Of a stretch of DNA of 64,000 nucleotides, positions 11,139 through 23,563 are shown piece after piece; positions within the stretch are counted from its first letter, which is position 1, and each line of letters opens with the position of its first letter. The translations under genes were made by a program, and so were the position numbers. The notes under the pieces are model-generated. The model was not told the origin of the DNA. It did no database searches and worked only from the letters and a program-made list of their open reading frames with translations. The DNA is taken from positions 25,510,739 through 25,574,738 of the forward strand of contig CALNVZ010003434.1 of the NCBI GenBank assembly GCA_940671915.1, given 5' to 3'. This DNA is from Paracentrotus lividus (Eukaryota; Echinodermata; Echinoidea; Camarodonta; Echinidae).

Positions 11139-12105
11139 GGGGAGAGTGGAGTTAGTTGGAACACGGGGGTTAGTTGAAACATTCATAATTTTCTTTAACG
11201 GCTACCCTCAGGTTGTTGCTATTAGTAACTGCCATCCACCACATTTTAGACAGCACACATGCTTCAAGCCTCGTGAAGTTAGAAAGCAATGTTTTTTTTT
11301 TTTTTTTTTTTACCTTCTGAGTAAATTTTGTCACTTTTACAAATGTTTTATTATCTCAGAGAAGATCATAGATTAAGTTAGCCAGTTTTTGAGTATAACA
11401 AACAGTTATACCAAGCTACAAAACAAGGTTGAATAAATGGCATGTTGTTGTCCCTCTTTTGTGCTGTAAGCTTACAAATTTCAAATGGGCCTTTGGGGTT
11501 AGTTGGAACATTTTGAACGGGGTTAGTTGGAACATGTACTAAGTAAATAGGGTTCAGCTGAATAAAATAATAGAAATCATATAATTCAGTGAAGTGTTCC
11601 GAAATATTCCTATACATGTATATTAGTGCACATTGGACAATAATATTTTGGTTTAAACAAAATATATTGCAGAATGCTATTTCACAGGACTTCAGAATAT
11701 TTGTATGTGAGTGGATGCTATCAAGTGTAATAAAACATGAAGTATAAAAGAAAAAAAAAATTAACACCAATCTTTAATATTTTAATTGGAATCAATAAAG
11801 CAAATTAGTTGAATCCATGCAATAATGATGTAGCAAGGCAGTTTAAAGATACCATACACAATGTTTCAACTTACCCCATATCATGTTCCAACTAACCCCG
11901 TGTGTGGGGTTACTTGGAACACTTGACATGGTCTTGTTGAAGATGGATTTGTTCTGGAACCTATACTAAGTTTAATAATTTCATGGGTTACATTTGTAGC
12001 ATACAGATATACACTCCAGCTGATTGTTTATTGTTTCTTGAAATAAATACGCTTTTGTTTTACGGCCATTTTTGTGAAAATGTTCCATATAACCCCGCTC
12101 TCCCC
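11139..12105. mobile_element. F2 transposon, unit 1 copy (GGGGTTAGTTGGAACA word)
   Basis: Begins GGGGAGAGTGGAGTTAGTTG and ends with the reverse of GGGGAGAGCGGGGTTATATG, TA on both outer sides. The word GGGGTTAGTTGGAACA recurs inside at about 11495 and 11519 and as an inverted pair at about 11866-11925. No transposase frame. The same insertion is in unit 2, so it predates the duplication. Confidence 0.85.
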
Positions 12106-13264
12106 TATTACTGCAAATACTTTGTATCGTGCGTATACATTTAGTAAATGAATTGAGTCAAACATTCATGTAAATACATTTATATTCTGACACACTAATT
12201 ATTCTATAATAGTTTTAAAATATTTACACATGGAATTCATTAGATATAAATATATATTCTGCAATAGAATTTTCTTGAATACTAGTCTAAAAGCTTTCTT
12301 GATTTATATTATCTTACATCCTTTCCTCCAAAGGCTCCAAATTTTATTGTCCGAAACAAAGATGGCCGGATAATTGTTTTGCCCCTTTTCTCGTGGGCCC
12401 GGCAGCCGCTGAGCAGCACCAGAAGGACGTTGCTCTCTTGTTGAACGCCAAACAGGGAAGCAGCAACTACCATAATATTATTTTTAACGTCTTTTTTGTA
12501 TTTTTTGTATGAACATGATGAGCGTCCAATTAAAAAGCACCTGAATAAGAAACAGACTATTTTCCAAGATTTATTGTTGTTAATTGTTACGTTTAATTTG
12601 ACTATCTAAACAGTTGTTTTCTGTTTTTTTTCTTTCTATTTAAAAAAAATTTCTATCATTATATTTTGATAAAAAAAAAAAAAAAAGGGGGGCGATAAAG
12701 ATCGGTGGCAGATTCAGTATTTGAAAATAAACCTGTTCACACCGCCAAAATGTTCAGATCTTAACATTTTCTTTTTTAGAGCCAAGTAGTTTTCAAATTG
12801 TAGGGGGCGCTCGTCCCCTTTTTAAGTCAGTGAATATAAGTAGTTTTAACATCATTGGTAAGGTAATAAACGCCGCATCTCACAGACCATGATACGAATT
12901 TGAGTCTAGTTTGTGACTCTTAAAAGAAAATGTGAAAATATATTTAATTGAAAAAAAAAAGAAGAAGAAAGAACCTTTCCAGCATTTTTCAAGTGACGTT
13001 ACCCGAGTCTCTGCGACGTTGCCATCACGACGTCTCCCGTGTCACGTAGATATCTCCAAGACTTACTCGCGATTGGAAAATATTGTATAAAATAATTATA
13101 CTTTTCCAGTCGCGAGCAACTTGAAAGAGACGTCGCAGAGATTCAGGAGTCGTCGCGGAAATGCCGCTGTGACTTGATCTCGACTTGAAGAGTCTTTTAA
13201 GTTTAAAAGTTTGAAAAGATTATCGAACTTATTTTAAATTTCTAAGACTTTGTTTGATAGTCAC

Positions 13265-13470
13265 GAGACCCAGGAGACGTTTGTTACAACCTTAAACGAC
13301 AACCCTTCTTATATGATAACCACACCGCCTAAGTAGGACAAAAAAGAGTTCAGAGCGTAGAGCGCGCGAGATGCGGTAACGTAACCCTAACCCTAACCCT
13401 AACCAAGGCGGTACAGTTATCGTATAAGAAGGGTTATCTTTTAAGGTTTCAACAGACGTTGCATGGGCGT
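13265..13470. mobile_element. Fold-back insertion with telomeric hexamers in the loop, unit 1 only
   Basis: Imperfect inverted arms at about 13283-13331 and 13405-13453 share AACCCTTCTTAT and ACCGCCT blocks. Between them is (CCCTAA)3 with a partial fourth unit at 13385-13404. Unit 2 (about 40350) reads straight through without it. GTCAC occurs near both ends. Confidence 0.7.
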
Positions 13471-13646
13471 CACTGCGACTCAAGAGACTCGGTATCGCAA
13501 ACTAGTCGCAAACTGGTCTCATGGCCAGTGGGATAAACAAGTAAATTGGCTGTTAATATCGAATTCAAACAGAGGGCTCTATCATGTTTGCCAAGCTTCA
13601 AAGGCCAATTAGCCATCTACAGGCCCATGTTCCAGCAGGACATGGG

Positions 13647-14429
13647 TTAAACAGATCCATTATCCTCCTTATCGTTGACGAATCCTAGGTTGATTCCTTT
13701 GACGTCTTCCATGTTCATTTCGTTCTTGCGGTGGTCGCTCTCGCTTTCGACCTTGCTATCCCTCGTCATCGTTTCCAGTGATGGATCTTTGACGTCGCGT
13801 CGACCACAGCAACTGCAAATCAACTGCCTGAAGTCACTGAGCCTCGTCCAGTAGATGATGGGGTTGATGACAGCGTTGACGCTCACCAGCCACCACGCAA
13901 TATGGTAGAGGTTGAAGAACCAACTCGCCATGAGATATCGGTCGTATTCGGGGTAGTAGGCGAACGCAAACGACGGCCTGGTCGTCAAGCATAACATCGA
14001 AAAACACATAAAGACCCAACATACCATGTTGGAACATATGACCAGGATAAACGTACAAAGGACCTTCTTGTTTCTCTTCACCCGGAGAAGGTAGGCATCG
14101 GATGACAGGCTGACGTCGCGGTTCGATGTCGAGATGGCGATGTACACCACTGTGTAGCAGATCGTGGTGATACCGATGGCGGACAGGATCAGGGTGGCAA
14201 AAAGGGAAAACAAGAAGGGACCGTCTTCGATGAGACTGGTGAGCAAGAAACCGGTGAAGATGATTACCCACATGATCACGCAAGTGATGACGCAACGAGT
14301 GGCCGTGACGACGAGACGATTCTGGAATGGATCAAGACGGATGATGATGAAGCGGTGGATGGCTACGGCTAATGTGCTGCAGATCCCTATCATCATACCA
14401 GCACCCAATACACGAGTCAGGAATGAAAG
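13647..14429 (-). CDS. Rhodopsin-like GPCR gene A, exon 2 (TM3-TM7 and tail)
   Basis: The exon follows the acceptor TTCTTGCAAG and encodes 260 residues plus TAA. It starts LSFLTRVLGAGMM (TM3) and has HRF in place of the usual E/DRY at the end of TM3. TM4, TM5 and TM6 (FILVICSNMVCWVFMCF) follow, and TM7 has a classic NPxxY (NAVINPIIYW). A palmitoylation-type cluster (CSCCGRR) leads to a charged 50-residue tail rich in D, E, K and S. TM6 keeps CW but lacks the proline of CWxP. The position expected for the conserved TM3 cysteine is not cysteine and no cysteine is visible in the second extracellular loop, so the usual class-A disulfide appears absent. These deviations suggest a lineage-specific orphan receptor. 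Copy B is a close paralogue; ancestry by segmental duplication is certain, function inferred. Confidence 0.9.
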   Translation of the reverse strand, partial: LSFLTRVLGAGMMIGICSTLAVAIHRFIIIRLDPFQNRLVVTATRCVITCVIMWVIIFTGFLLTSLIEDGPFLFSLFATLILSAIGITTICYTVVYIAISTSNRDVSLSSDAYLLRVKRNKKVLCTFILVICSNMVCWVFMCFSMLCLTTRPSFAFAYYPEYDRYLMASWFFNLYHIAWWLVSVNAVINPIIYWTRLSDFRQLICSCCGRRDVKDPSLETMTRDSKVESESDHRKNEMNMEDVKGINLGFVNDKEDNGSV

Positions 14430-14607
14430 CTTGCAAGAAATGAAAACAACAAAATAACGAAGTGCTAACTTTTACTTGAAAGGGATTTCTGATGCATAAT
14501 TTTCTATTAAAAAACAAAAAACAAAACAAAACAAAACAAAAAACGATAAATATATAAATATCTTTTTGTTTTTTTTTCCTTTTGCCACTCTACGCCTGGC
14601 ATCATCA

Positions 14608-14645
14608 CACACACACAAACACACACCCCCAAACACACACACGCA
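14608..14645. repeat. (AC)n microsatellite in GPCR A intron
   Basis: Interrupted AC run. The equivalent place in GPCR B has expanded to over 500 bp of AC, AT and GT repeats. Confidence 0.9.
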
Positions 14646-15599
14646 TGTATGTTTTATGAAGGCTAAATTAATTTAGTGAGTAAAGAGTTGAGACGTACCT
14701 ATGCTTTTTAATTTGCTTTTGTAGACCAAAATTTATAATAATTTTTGTGAGACGAGGAGAGAATTAAATTTACACACTTTTCTTTCACGGTCACTTTGCT
14801 GGCTTATGTGTGAAACCTACACAAAGGCTTGGCAAAGCGTGGGCAAAATGATTTTTTTATAGATTGTAGAAAAACAAATCATATCTAAAGGCCTGCAGCA
14901 CCAAATGAGATGAAATATTGTAGAAGAAAACCTATTTATCCTTCATACCAAGCATTACTAGGTATATTTTACAAAAATATTTAACTCTTGTACCATTTTA
15001 TTTGATATAGGCCTTGACTGTTTATTTAAAACACACTTGAATCATACATGCCATATATCTCCTTTTAAAAGGGAATGTCAATATGGAATTTATTTCTTTT
15101 TAAAGGTAGAAATACAAAAGAAAAATATCAGTTTAAGGCCTAAAGGACAATTCACAAATGAGTGATTATTTTTGTTTCGATTCACAATAATAATTCAATT
15201 TCATGATATTTATGACAGCAATAATGTCACTAACATTCTTCCACCCCCAAAAAATATAAATAGTGATAAATAATCTGTATTAATGAGCCCCTTGATAGTT
15301 TACACGTTTAAATCGAAACCTGGAATATTATTCAATTTTTAATAAATTTCCCGCCTGTCTACGGACAATATGATACATAGATTTCGATTTATTTTACAAT
15401 ATCGAAATGTCCTCATAATCTTACAAGGAAGACATGATAGACAGGTAATAAGCAATGTATATTTATCAAATTAAGAGGGTCCACTTACCAGTGTTTACTT
15501 TAAAATTTAAATTCTTATTTTTGATGGTCGGAAAATTTATATTGAATTTTTCTTTCTAAATCCTGACAGACATCCCGGCTGAAAAAAAAGAGAACACAG

Positions 15600-16110
15600 T
15601 GTCCTACAGTGAGACCTAAAATAGGAACCAAAATGTGAACACACCGTGAACGCAGTATGAAATCACCTTCACATTAAAACATTAAATCGATCGTTTTAGC
15701 ACTGTAAACCACATCTTACATTGGAAGGGGATACATTTACAGTGTGAAAAGTGTGTACTATAATATGACACACTGTGAATACACTGTGAACGCAGTATGA
15801 AATCATCCTTACACTTTTAAATCGATCAATTTTACACTGTGAGTCACATCCTCACATTATAGGAGGGGGTAAATTTATAGTCTGTAAAGTATGAAATACA
15901 ATGTGAAGACACTGTGAATACACTGTAAACGCAGTATAAAACCATCTTCACACTGTTAAACTGATCGTTTTAAACTGTGAACCACATTTTCACATTGCGA
16001 AGGGGTAAATCCACAGTGTGAAATCATCACCATACTGTAAAATTCGAGCGCTTTAACACAGTTGACAGACTTTGAATACACTGTGGAACAATGTGTTTCC
16101 AGCAGCAATT
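15600..16110. repeat. Intronic tandem repeat, about 130-140 bp unit (ACACTGTG-rich), GPCR A
   Basis: About three to four diverged units, each with CACTGTGAACGCAGTATGAA, a TTAAATCGATCGTTTTA-like block and GGAAGGGG. The short word CACTGTG/CACAGTG recurs in both senses to about 16910, ending next to exon 1. Confidence 0.75.
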
Positions 16111-16965
16111 GTCTCCCGTTTGACGAAATAAAATCTACAATCTGTATCAAATAAAATGATACAAGTGAAAAACATTCTGTATCAAATAAAATGTTACAAG
16201 TGGAAAACATACATGTGATCAAGTAAAACTTGATTACAATCTAGTAGTATTTGATATTTTCATAAAGAAGAAAATCAGGCTTTCTTCTCCAATTTGGTTT
16301 AATCTCATTTGGTGTCCTTCTGAAGATACTATCAGTTTTCTATGGCTCTGTATAGACATGATAGCCATGAATTCAGCTCTCTGAAATAATCAATAAGTGA
16401 AATTTCGATAAGCTCCTCGTCGCACAAAATTTAGCATAACTTTGTTTTACAAAAGCAAATAATACAAAACAAAGTGAATCAGCAAGAAAAATATTTTGGC
16501 TTTAGTTACTGACTGCCCAACCATTTTTTTACAGTCTGTATGTGGAAAACCATATCACAGTGTGAATTCATCACTACACTGTTAAATCCGAGCGTTTTAA
16601 CATAGTCGAATATGGAATATGTAATCACGCTATGAATAACTGTGTGACACTGTCATGATTGTGGTCGGTCAAGCAGGGATTCCCTCCCGGAAATAACACA
16701 AGAGTCGATCACAGTGTCTCCACACTGTGGAAACACTGCTTCGATACTGTGCAAATGGGTCTCATCCACAAAGTACGTCGTTACACTGCAAACACAGTGT
16801 GAAGGACTCGGACACTGCAGAATCGACTGTGTAGATTTGGCATATTTTCACAATGTCGGTACTAGAAATAGTACATCGCATAAGGAACACACTGTGTTCA
16901 CACTGTGTTCCTTCTAGCAGTGATTATCTGCCGTTGATGAAATAATAAAATCTAAGTACACTTAC

Positions 16966-17181
16966 ATGGATCCCAGCCCAGTCGGCCAACCATCTTTGGA
17001 TAACGACTACGGCCGATGAGACAAAGTCCCCCAAAGCGATGTTGAACGTGAAGATGTTCTGGGTCTTTCGAAGACTTCTAAAAGCTATGATAGCTATCAA
17101 GGTCGCCGCGTTGAACAGGATGGCGAGCATGCTAAACAGCGAGAGGATCCCCGCGTAGATATCTGCATCGATGGTGGCCAT
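16966..17181 (-). CDS. Rhodopsin-like GPCR gene A, exon 1 (TM1-TM2)
   Basis: Exon 1 has 72 codons, starts MATIDADIYAGILSLF and ends ...WLADWAGIH at a strong donor (CAT then GTAAGT) in phase 0. It encodes a roughly 10-residue extracellular N-terminus, TM1 with the class-A asparagine (ILFNAATLIAI), a basic first intracellular loop (RSLRKTQ) and TM2 with the LxxxD motif (NIALGDF). The tryptophans after TM2 (QRWLADW) fit extracellular loop 1. The start is the first ATG after the in-frame stop TAA at 17251-17253, and the same ATG is kept in copy B. The 2,536-bp intron to exon 2 is rich in ACACTGTG-type repeats. The joined product is about 332 residues, normal for a compact class-A receptor. The ligand is unknown. 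Confidence 0.85.
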
Positions 17182-17253
17182 TTTGTCCGACCAGTTCGAC
17201 GAAGACAACGTGAACGATGATGACGAGGGGATTGACAGTCGATGAGGGTATTA

Positions 17254-18897
17254 GGATAAATTTATTTTGGCAGTGAGGAAAAAAACAAATCGTCAATGAT
17301 GATGATGATGACGACGTTGATGATGATGATAGCAATGCTGAAGATGATGTAGCTTAATCAACACTTTAGTAAGAAAGGCAAGGCAAATTAGAGCATGACG
17401 TTTGGAAGGATCTTGCTGGAAACTCTTTACTAAAGCTCTCTCGAGGAGGGAAAAATCAAAACTGAAATGAAATTATTTTGCTCGTTACCGTCCTTGCCGT
17501 GCTTTATATAGGTCTCACACTTTTTTCTTTTTACAATTCAGTTAAACTTTCATTGTTTTCCTGAATTGTGAGGGGGAAAAAAAGAATCAAAGTAGCTTTA
17601 CTATTCTATTGATAACTATATTGTGAAAAACGCTGAATAGTTCTTAAGCAAAATTGATTTAAAAATCAAAGCTGCGAAATCATTTCTGTTTTTCTAAAAA
17701 CAAATTGAAGACTGCAGTGAAAGAGATTCGAAAAACGAATAACTTTACGGTTCCGTTAATTTCTATTTTTAAATGAACTGTGAAAAAAAATCATAACTCA
17801 ACTAAATAATTGGTAACTGACTTGTGAAAAACAATGAAATAATCAGACTAATAAGCTTTAAAGGAAGAGGCCGTGAAATAATTTTCTGTTGTAGAAAAGT
17901 AATTCAGACTGCAGTAAAAAAAACCAAAAAAAAAAAAACAAAAAAAAAAAAAAAGATTAAAGGAATAACCTCATAATTCCTTTAAAATGATATCATTTAA
18001 TAGAATTGTGAGAAAAAATGAATAGCTTTACAATTCCTATAGATAAAGGCCTCCTTAAACGAATATGAACAACACATTATTTTCTGCCCTTAAAAAACCA
18101 AGGCAGCAAAAGCTTATTTTTTCGAAAGATTGCAGTGAAAGGATTTCATGAAATAATATCATGAAAAAGATACCGCTATCATGAAAAAATGTAAATAAGA
18201 AAATAAAGAAGAAAAAAAAAAAGAAAGAAAGAAGGAAATGAGTTTAAACGCTGTTCAATAGGGAAGCATCAGTCACAACGATTAGATCTCTCTACACCCA
18301 CTCGAGACCCAACAATGAACTAACATAGCGTCGAATTCCAAGCTAGAACATGATTTTGAGTCAAGGCTCACCTGTTTGACCGGTGCAATACGTTCTCATG
18401 AAATGGTAAACTGACACGATAATTATTGCTATTCATCCTTCTTATTTTTAATATCTTTAAAGGCGATGTTTTTTAAGACATTTTTTTTTAGTCTGAGAAG
18501 ACGGAAATAGGAACAAAGGAATGCAGATCTTTTGATTCCATGTATAAATTTTTTTTTTTTTTTTGTTGGAAAGTGAAACATGTTTGCATGCCAGAGTGAC
18601 CTTGATTCATTATCGGCACGTCTTATATTGATTTTGTCCATATTATTTACTCTATGCAAATCTTAAGATCTTTATATAACTTTCAATCAAATTTGAGGCA
18701 TGATTGCAAAGTATCCATCCAATGTTTCATGTTATTTGAAAACAAATCTTTCCGTTTGAAGCGGCAGAGCAGTACTCTTTCCCTAATATTCTAGAGAGAG
18801 TTAAAAGTATTCTTCCAATATTTCCAGGGGCATGAACTGCCTTTTGTGTTTTCTTTTCATTTAGTAAGATAAAACAATGGGGTTACTATTTTCCCGC
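17254..18897. other. Region 5' of GPCR A, no further exon seen
   Basis: Conserved with 44640-46130 in unit 2. It contains many AGAATTGTGA and CTGCAGTGAAAG words in A-rich DNA but no coding signal. A promoter or 5' exon could lie here and cannot be told from sequence alone. Confidence 0.4.
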
Positions 18898-18900
18898 CTA

Positions 18901-19106
18901 TTACTATTCAGTTCAGTTTAGTTCAGTTTATTCAAATATTCCAATCAAACAATAATAAAAAAAAAAAAATTATATGTCATTTCAATGCAATACATTATTT
19001 GATAAATCATAAGACGAATGATATCAGATCAGAAATATGAAGGAGCATAAGTTAAAAGCTAAGCTTATTACATTATAGGCTCCTTTGTGAAAAAGATGTA
19101 TAAAAA
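18901..19106 (-). mobile_element. Retroposon-like 3' end with GTTCA-type tail
   Basis: Starts with CAGTTCAGTTTAGTTCAGTT, then matches 60880-61098 in reverse (blocks ATTATTTGATAAATCAT and TATAGGCTCCTTTGTGAAAA). A shared body with a short tandem tail is typical of non-LTR retroposon 3' ends. No coding part remains. Confidence 0.5.
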
Positions 19107-19251
19107 TTCATAAAGACTATAAATTATGGTCATATTCAGTCATAGATATCTTGGTAATTAACTGACCTAACGGGTTTGCAATTATGATTTCAGCATCTGC
19201 TGGAAGAGACATATTTTAAGATCCTGAGTGAAGTTAAACAATTCTTTTAAT

Positions 19252-19452
19252 ATAGGTTTCCCGGTCAATTTTAAACTCCTAGCAAGCGTATTCATTTATG
19301 TTCATTCAATTTAAACGAAAGCTCATGGAGCGGAGCTATCGGTTAATTGAATTAACGTTTAGATATTTAATCGCGAACACATTTCGGACGAAAGTGCTTG
19401 TAAGAAATGTCAATTTGATCAGAGACAGTTTAAAATTGACCAGGAAAACCTA
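19252..19452. mobile_element. MITE, TATAGGTTTCCCGGTCAATT family, copy 1
   Basis: Inverted termini TATAGGTTTCCCGGTCAATT and its reverse enclose about 150 bp. A second copy is at 42783-42986. Confidence 0.75.
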
Positions 19453-19799
19453 TATCCATCGTGTAGTCTGCGATGTGGATACTAGTAGGCCTACTCGGTT
19501 TATTCCCATGATTCTCTCCGATGTGACGGAGAGGCTATATTCGGTGACCCCGTTGCCTTTGAACGGAAGTAAACGGATCGTACGTGGAAGTGTATGGAAA
19601 GCAAACATAAATTGAAAAGCGTTATATCTATATAAAACAAATTATGTTGCAAACTCCGGATCGTGATTTAAAGTAGACAACTGGAGAGTCAAAACTGCTT
19701 TTAATTGCAACAAAACTCATATCACTGCAACGAAAAATCTTTACTGATTCAGAATATCTAAACCCCTTGTCAATATCTGTTTTAGATCGGGAGTTATCA

Positions 19800-21635
19800 C
19801 CTTCCATAAAAGGGCCCCCATTTTCAGACTTAAGCGGTACCCCGCAAGGGCGTCGAGATTATGACGTCACAGCGTGGGCACCCGTACCGTGTCCACTGTA
19901 TGCACGTATCCTGTACTGTGCTATATCGCGTACATCGCACATTCTGATTCTTGACAACTTTGTTTCTCTCTTCTCATCTCATGCTTCACCCCAGGCCCTG
20001 ACTAACTGGTCAAAAGTGATATATCTTAAGCCGACTGTTCCTCTATCATTTGTCTATATATTTAAGTTAATCCGTTCCAATAATGTATTCTTTTTCATTA
20101 TATTAAAATATAATTTTAAAATAGGCCTATACTCAGCACGAGAGTGAGTGAAAAAAAAAAGGGTAATCAAACAAAGTGACATTGTTTTCATTGTACTGTT
20201 CAATCACACTTTTAGTTTTGTTGTCTTGACAAATTATTATAACCAATAATCCTATTTATCTATATTGCAAGGTTATCAAAATCTTGAATTTGTTCATTTG
20301 GTTTTGCAAGTCTTTATATTATTGTGAAGATCCCGAGATAATTTCATCCGTTAGCTATAACAATAATTCGTCCAAACTTTCGGATGAAATAGCTCCTTAG
20401 TTCCTCGGTTACAGTATTATGTGAACTTTTTTTTTCATGGTTTTAGATATTGTTCAGAATGAAATAACATTATTTTGTAGATTCGACCTTGTTGCAATGA
20501 ATTTGACAGATTTCGCATTCGTGATAAAAGCAGCAGTCTTATACGAGAGACGACTGTATATTCCATCCGCTCCTGCCTGAGTGACACTACCCCATCCCGT
20601 TGCGTGTGTAAGAATTAAGCCAAACTAAATTAGTAGACTGCAAATATTGCAAACAATTCAATGCTTACATAATTGATTCTTAAATATTCTGTTTCTTCAG
20701 TATATATTGATTTTATTTTAAGGACGTTTCTGGTCTTTTAGCCATTGAATTTCGATAAATAAGGAATTTTGGAGGAAATGTGACATGACCACCTTCGTCA
20801 AACTAATGATGGTAGTGTTAATCCGTGTAAGTTAGTTGGGAAAGTCATGACGGTGGCATGATTATATTTTGCTCTAAAACCTTATTTGGAGAGATTCAGA
20901 TTAAGAAAAAAAAATCATATTAAAATCAATATAGATTCAACACAGAATGAGTCTTCTTAAGAATGAAGTCACTATAAGTTTACGTGGAATTATATATCTC
21001 CCAATGTCAATGGGTAAATTAAACGCTTCACCAACAACCAACGGGCCGCACCGTTTCCGGCCCCTCGGTGAGAGATGAGCAAGGCAATTCGTGCTTTTAC
21101 TATGATTGCAAACTCTTCAAAAATCTATCGCAGCAAGTTCAAATCTACAAAATAATCACAATCGTTAACAATATCTTAAAACACGATATTCTAAGGATAT
21201 ACGACCCTGTATGATTTGTCCGATGTTGTAATCAGTTGTGATAAAAGAGCCATATTAATCCGAGACACAGCAGCTATAGCAAGCTGTACAGTGCGAGCAA
21301 TGTGTTTACGTGTATGCATAATGCATTGCATAATATGCATCAAGCTAGCTGCGCGCGCAAACTCAGATCAGCTGGCTATTGTTCGAGCTGTCCAAGGTGT
21401 GACGTCACAAACCAGGAGCTCCTCCGCAAGCCGAGCGGCCCATTTGGGGGCGGATTAAACAAAAACACTAAAAACCATTTAAAGCTATTTCTGAGAGATT
21501 TAAGTCATTTTCAGCATGTCATTCGTATAAACGAAGGAAAATCTTTTTCAGTAACATGTAATCTGGCCATTATTAGCAAATATTGTGTATTTTCTCCGTG
21601 TGTCTACTTTAATGACAAAATATAAACTGGTGTGA
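19800..21635. other. Intergenic, no supported gene
   Basis: AT-rich sequence with short chance frames. Frames at 19767-20147 and 21216-21625 show no domain, splice context or codon pattern that I recognise. Confidence 0.4.
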
Positions 21636-21639
21636 ATGC

Positions 21640-21885
21640 ACTTGAAGACATAAAACATGAAACTATCCAGAGCAAGAATGAGAAAAAAACCTGATATGGA
21701 CGCACTCTAAGATATAAAATGCAAATTTTTAGATCAAGAAAGAGAAACAAAAACTAGTATGAATGCACTATAAGATGCGAGAGACGCAACTATTCAGGGC
21801 ATGTATGAGAAACAAAAACTTGTATGAACGCATTCTATGATAAGAGACATGCGTTCAACTATTCAGAGCATCCTGTAATTGGGGG
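21640..21885. repeat. Minisatellite, about 65-70 bp unit, unit 1
   Basis: Three to four diverged units containing ATGAGAAACAAAAACT, GTATGGACGCACTCT and GCAACTATTCAGAGCAT. It is followed by the flank ATTGGGGGACGACCTGATTA that also follows the unit 2 array. Confidence 0.85.
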
Positions 21886-22397
21886 ACGACCTGATTATAA
21901 TGATGATGCGGTAGGATCCGGTTTGCTTTCTTGAGGGATAACACAAACATACAAACGAATTACTTTACGAACGACTGGAATTATGTTCTTGAAAGCTATA
22001 CTAATCAAATGCAGTCATTTAGCAAAATTCGAATTGAAATAACATAAACTTTTAACGAAATTGTTTTAAGCAAATTTACTTACAAGGGATGTTTCTACAC
22101 CATCGACCAGTGGCGGATCTACGGGGGAGGGGGGGGGGGGTTAGGGGTTTAACGAATTTGATTAAATTAGGGGTTTAACCCCCCCCCCCCCTGGGCTCCC
22201 TAAAAAAAAATGGTGGGGGGGGAGGGGGTACATCAATCCTACCTTTAAGAATTGTAGAAATGATGACTAAAGTATGCATCAGATTGCACCATTTCAAATA
22301 TCAAATTGAAAAAGCTCCCTACCGTGGAAGGGGGATACCCCAAACCCACACCTTCCATATTACCTGCACATGCAGGTAATATGGGCACTTTGATGAT

Positions 22398-22541
22398 GAC
22401 AGGCGCGGATCCAAGAAAATCGAATTGAATGCATTTCGGGGGCCCAATTGTCCGGGGACAAAAGCGGCCCTATTATGTTTACGCCTGGGCCCGATAAATC
22501 CATTGTATGAAATCTGGCTGCGTCCGCTACTGGATGACGTC
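22398..22541. mobile_element. hAT-like MITE inside an F4 element
   Basis: Ends CAGGCGCGGATCCA and the reverse of CAGTAGCGGACGCA. Compared with the F4 copy at 47140-47160, it interrupts TTGGTGATG, with GATGA-type sequence on both sides. Confidence 0.65.
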
Positions 22542-22577
22542 AACATTTGAATATTGCAGACAGTGGGGTTGGTGATA

Positions 22578-23563
22578 GGGTAGATGCAGGGAATACCGGA
22601 CAGTAGGGCATATCGGACGGTCACCACATGTCCAGCCTTAGCTGCCAACATAAGATCAACGGAGTTGAAATACCGGCATCTATTGGTCAGGTGGTCTGTC
22701 TGGGAAGGTTGAATGCTGTATTCGACAACAACAAGTGAGAAATCTCCGAGAAAACTACCACAATCTGTCAAGGCAGGAAAAGTTGCAGCCTGAAAAATGG
22801 CCTGATGTAAAAATTGACATTTTAGAGAATGTGATGGTATAAAAAATAGAATTGGGGCATGACCTCTATTTCATGCATTATGGACATGTGTGGAGGGTGG
22901 GCAAACGTGTATGGAGTGTTTGCACTGTACAAAAGCCTGTGTATTTGGGTGGCAGTGTGTTGAAAAGTGCTAGTCAGTCATTTTTTTGTGTAGGGAATAC
23001 CGGACACCACATGGACGGTTGTTTGTTTTACTTCCGGGTTGAGTTGCTAAGCATGTAGATCAATAGTAAGTTGCATATATAATGTATTATATTATTATTA
23101 AATTGTTTGACAATTTGAAATGTCTATTTCTCTTTATTATTTGTTGATATGTCATGATCTACATGAGATATAAAGTTATTCTGAGTGTTTTGAAATTTTG
23201 TAGTAAAATGCATATAATCTTCTAAAAATGAATAATGGTATAAAAAAATCAATACAAAACATGTTAAGTTGATGGTTTACATTCAAATCAGTGCTTCCAG
23301 ACAGATCTTTATACAAAAAAAAAAAAAGGGTAAAAACATACTGTCCGGTATTTCCTACACTGTAGGGAATGCCGGACAATTTACGATGACGTCATTATTT
23401 GCATATAACTGCCTCAACAAATATTTGATTACCTCAATTTTTTTAAAAAATAAAGTTGAATGATGCAGCTAAGCAATGAGAATCTTTTTTCTTGTGATTT
23501 TATTGTTTTCATGTGCTAATTAAGCAAATGAGCTTAAGTGGCCGGTATTCCCTACATCTACCC
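22578..23563. mobile_element. F3 transposon with TA duplication proven by an empty site
   Basis: Ends GGGTAGATGCAGGGAATACC and the reverse of GGGTAGATGTAGGGAATACC. TA lies on both sides (22576-22577, 23564-23565), whereas the empty F4 sequence near 47195 has GGTGATAATTG with a single TA. The word GGGAATACCGGACA recurs at about 22993 and as an inverted pair at 23341-23379. A minus-strand frame at about 22590-22788 is open but unrecognised. Confidence 0.9.

Noticed and set aside
11378-11770. A 130-residue minus-strand frame
   Set aside because: It runs through F2 transposon keyword repeats; the unit 2 counterpart is cut by an insertion.
13385-13404. A chromosome end
   Set aside because: The CCCTAA run is only three units long and is enclosed by an inverted repeat within a duplicated gene region, so it is interstitial.
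13834-14529. Other frames on both strands overlapping GPCR A exon 2
   Set aside because: They are shadows of the receptor frame; none has its own motif or a start conserved in copy B.
19298-19615. A 105-residue plus-strand frame
   Set aside because: Its first half is the MITE at 19252-19452 and the rest has no recognisable domain.
21640-21885. CRISPR-like regular repeats
   Set aside because: Units are about 65-70 bp, directly adjacent and diverged, with no spacers; the genome is animal.
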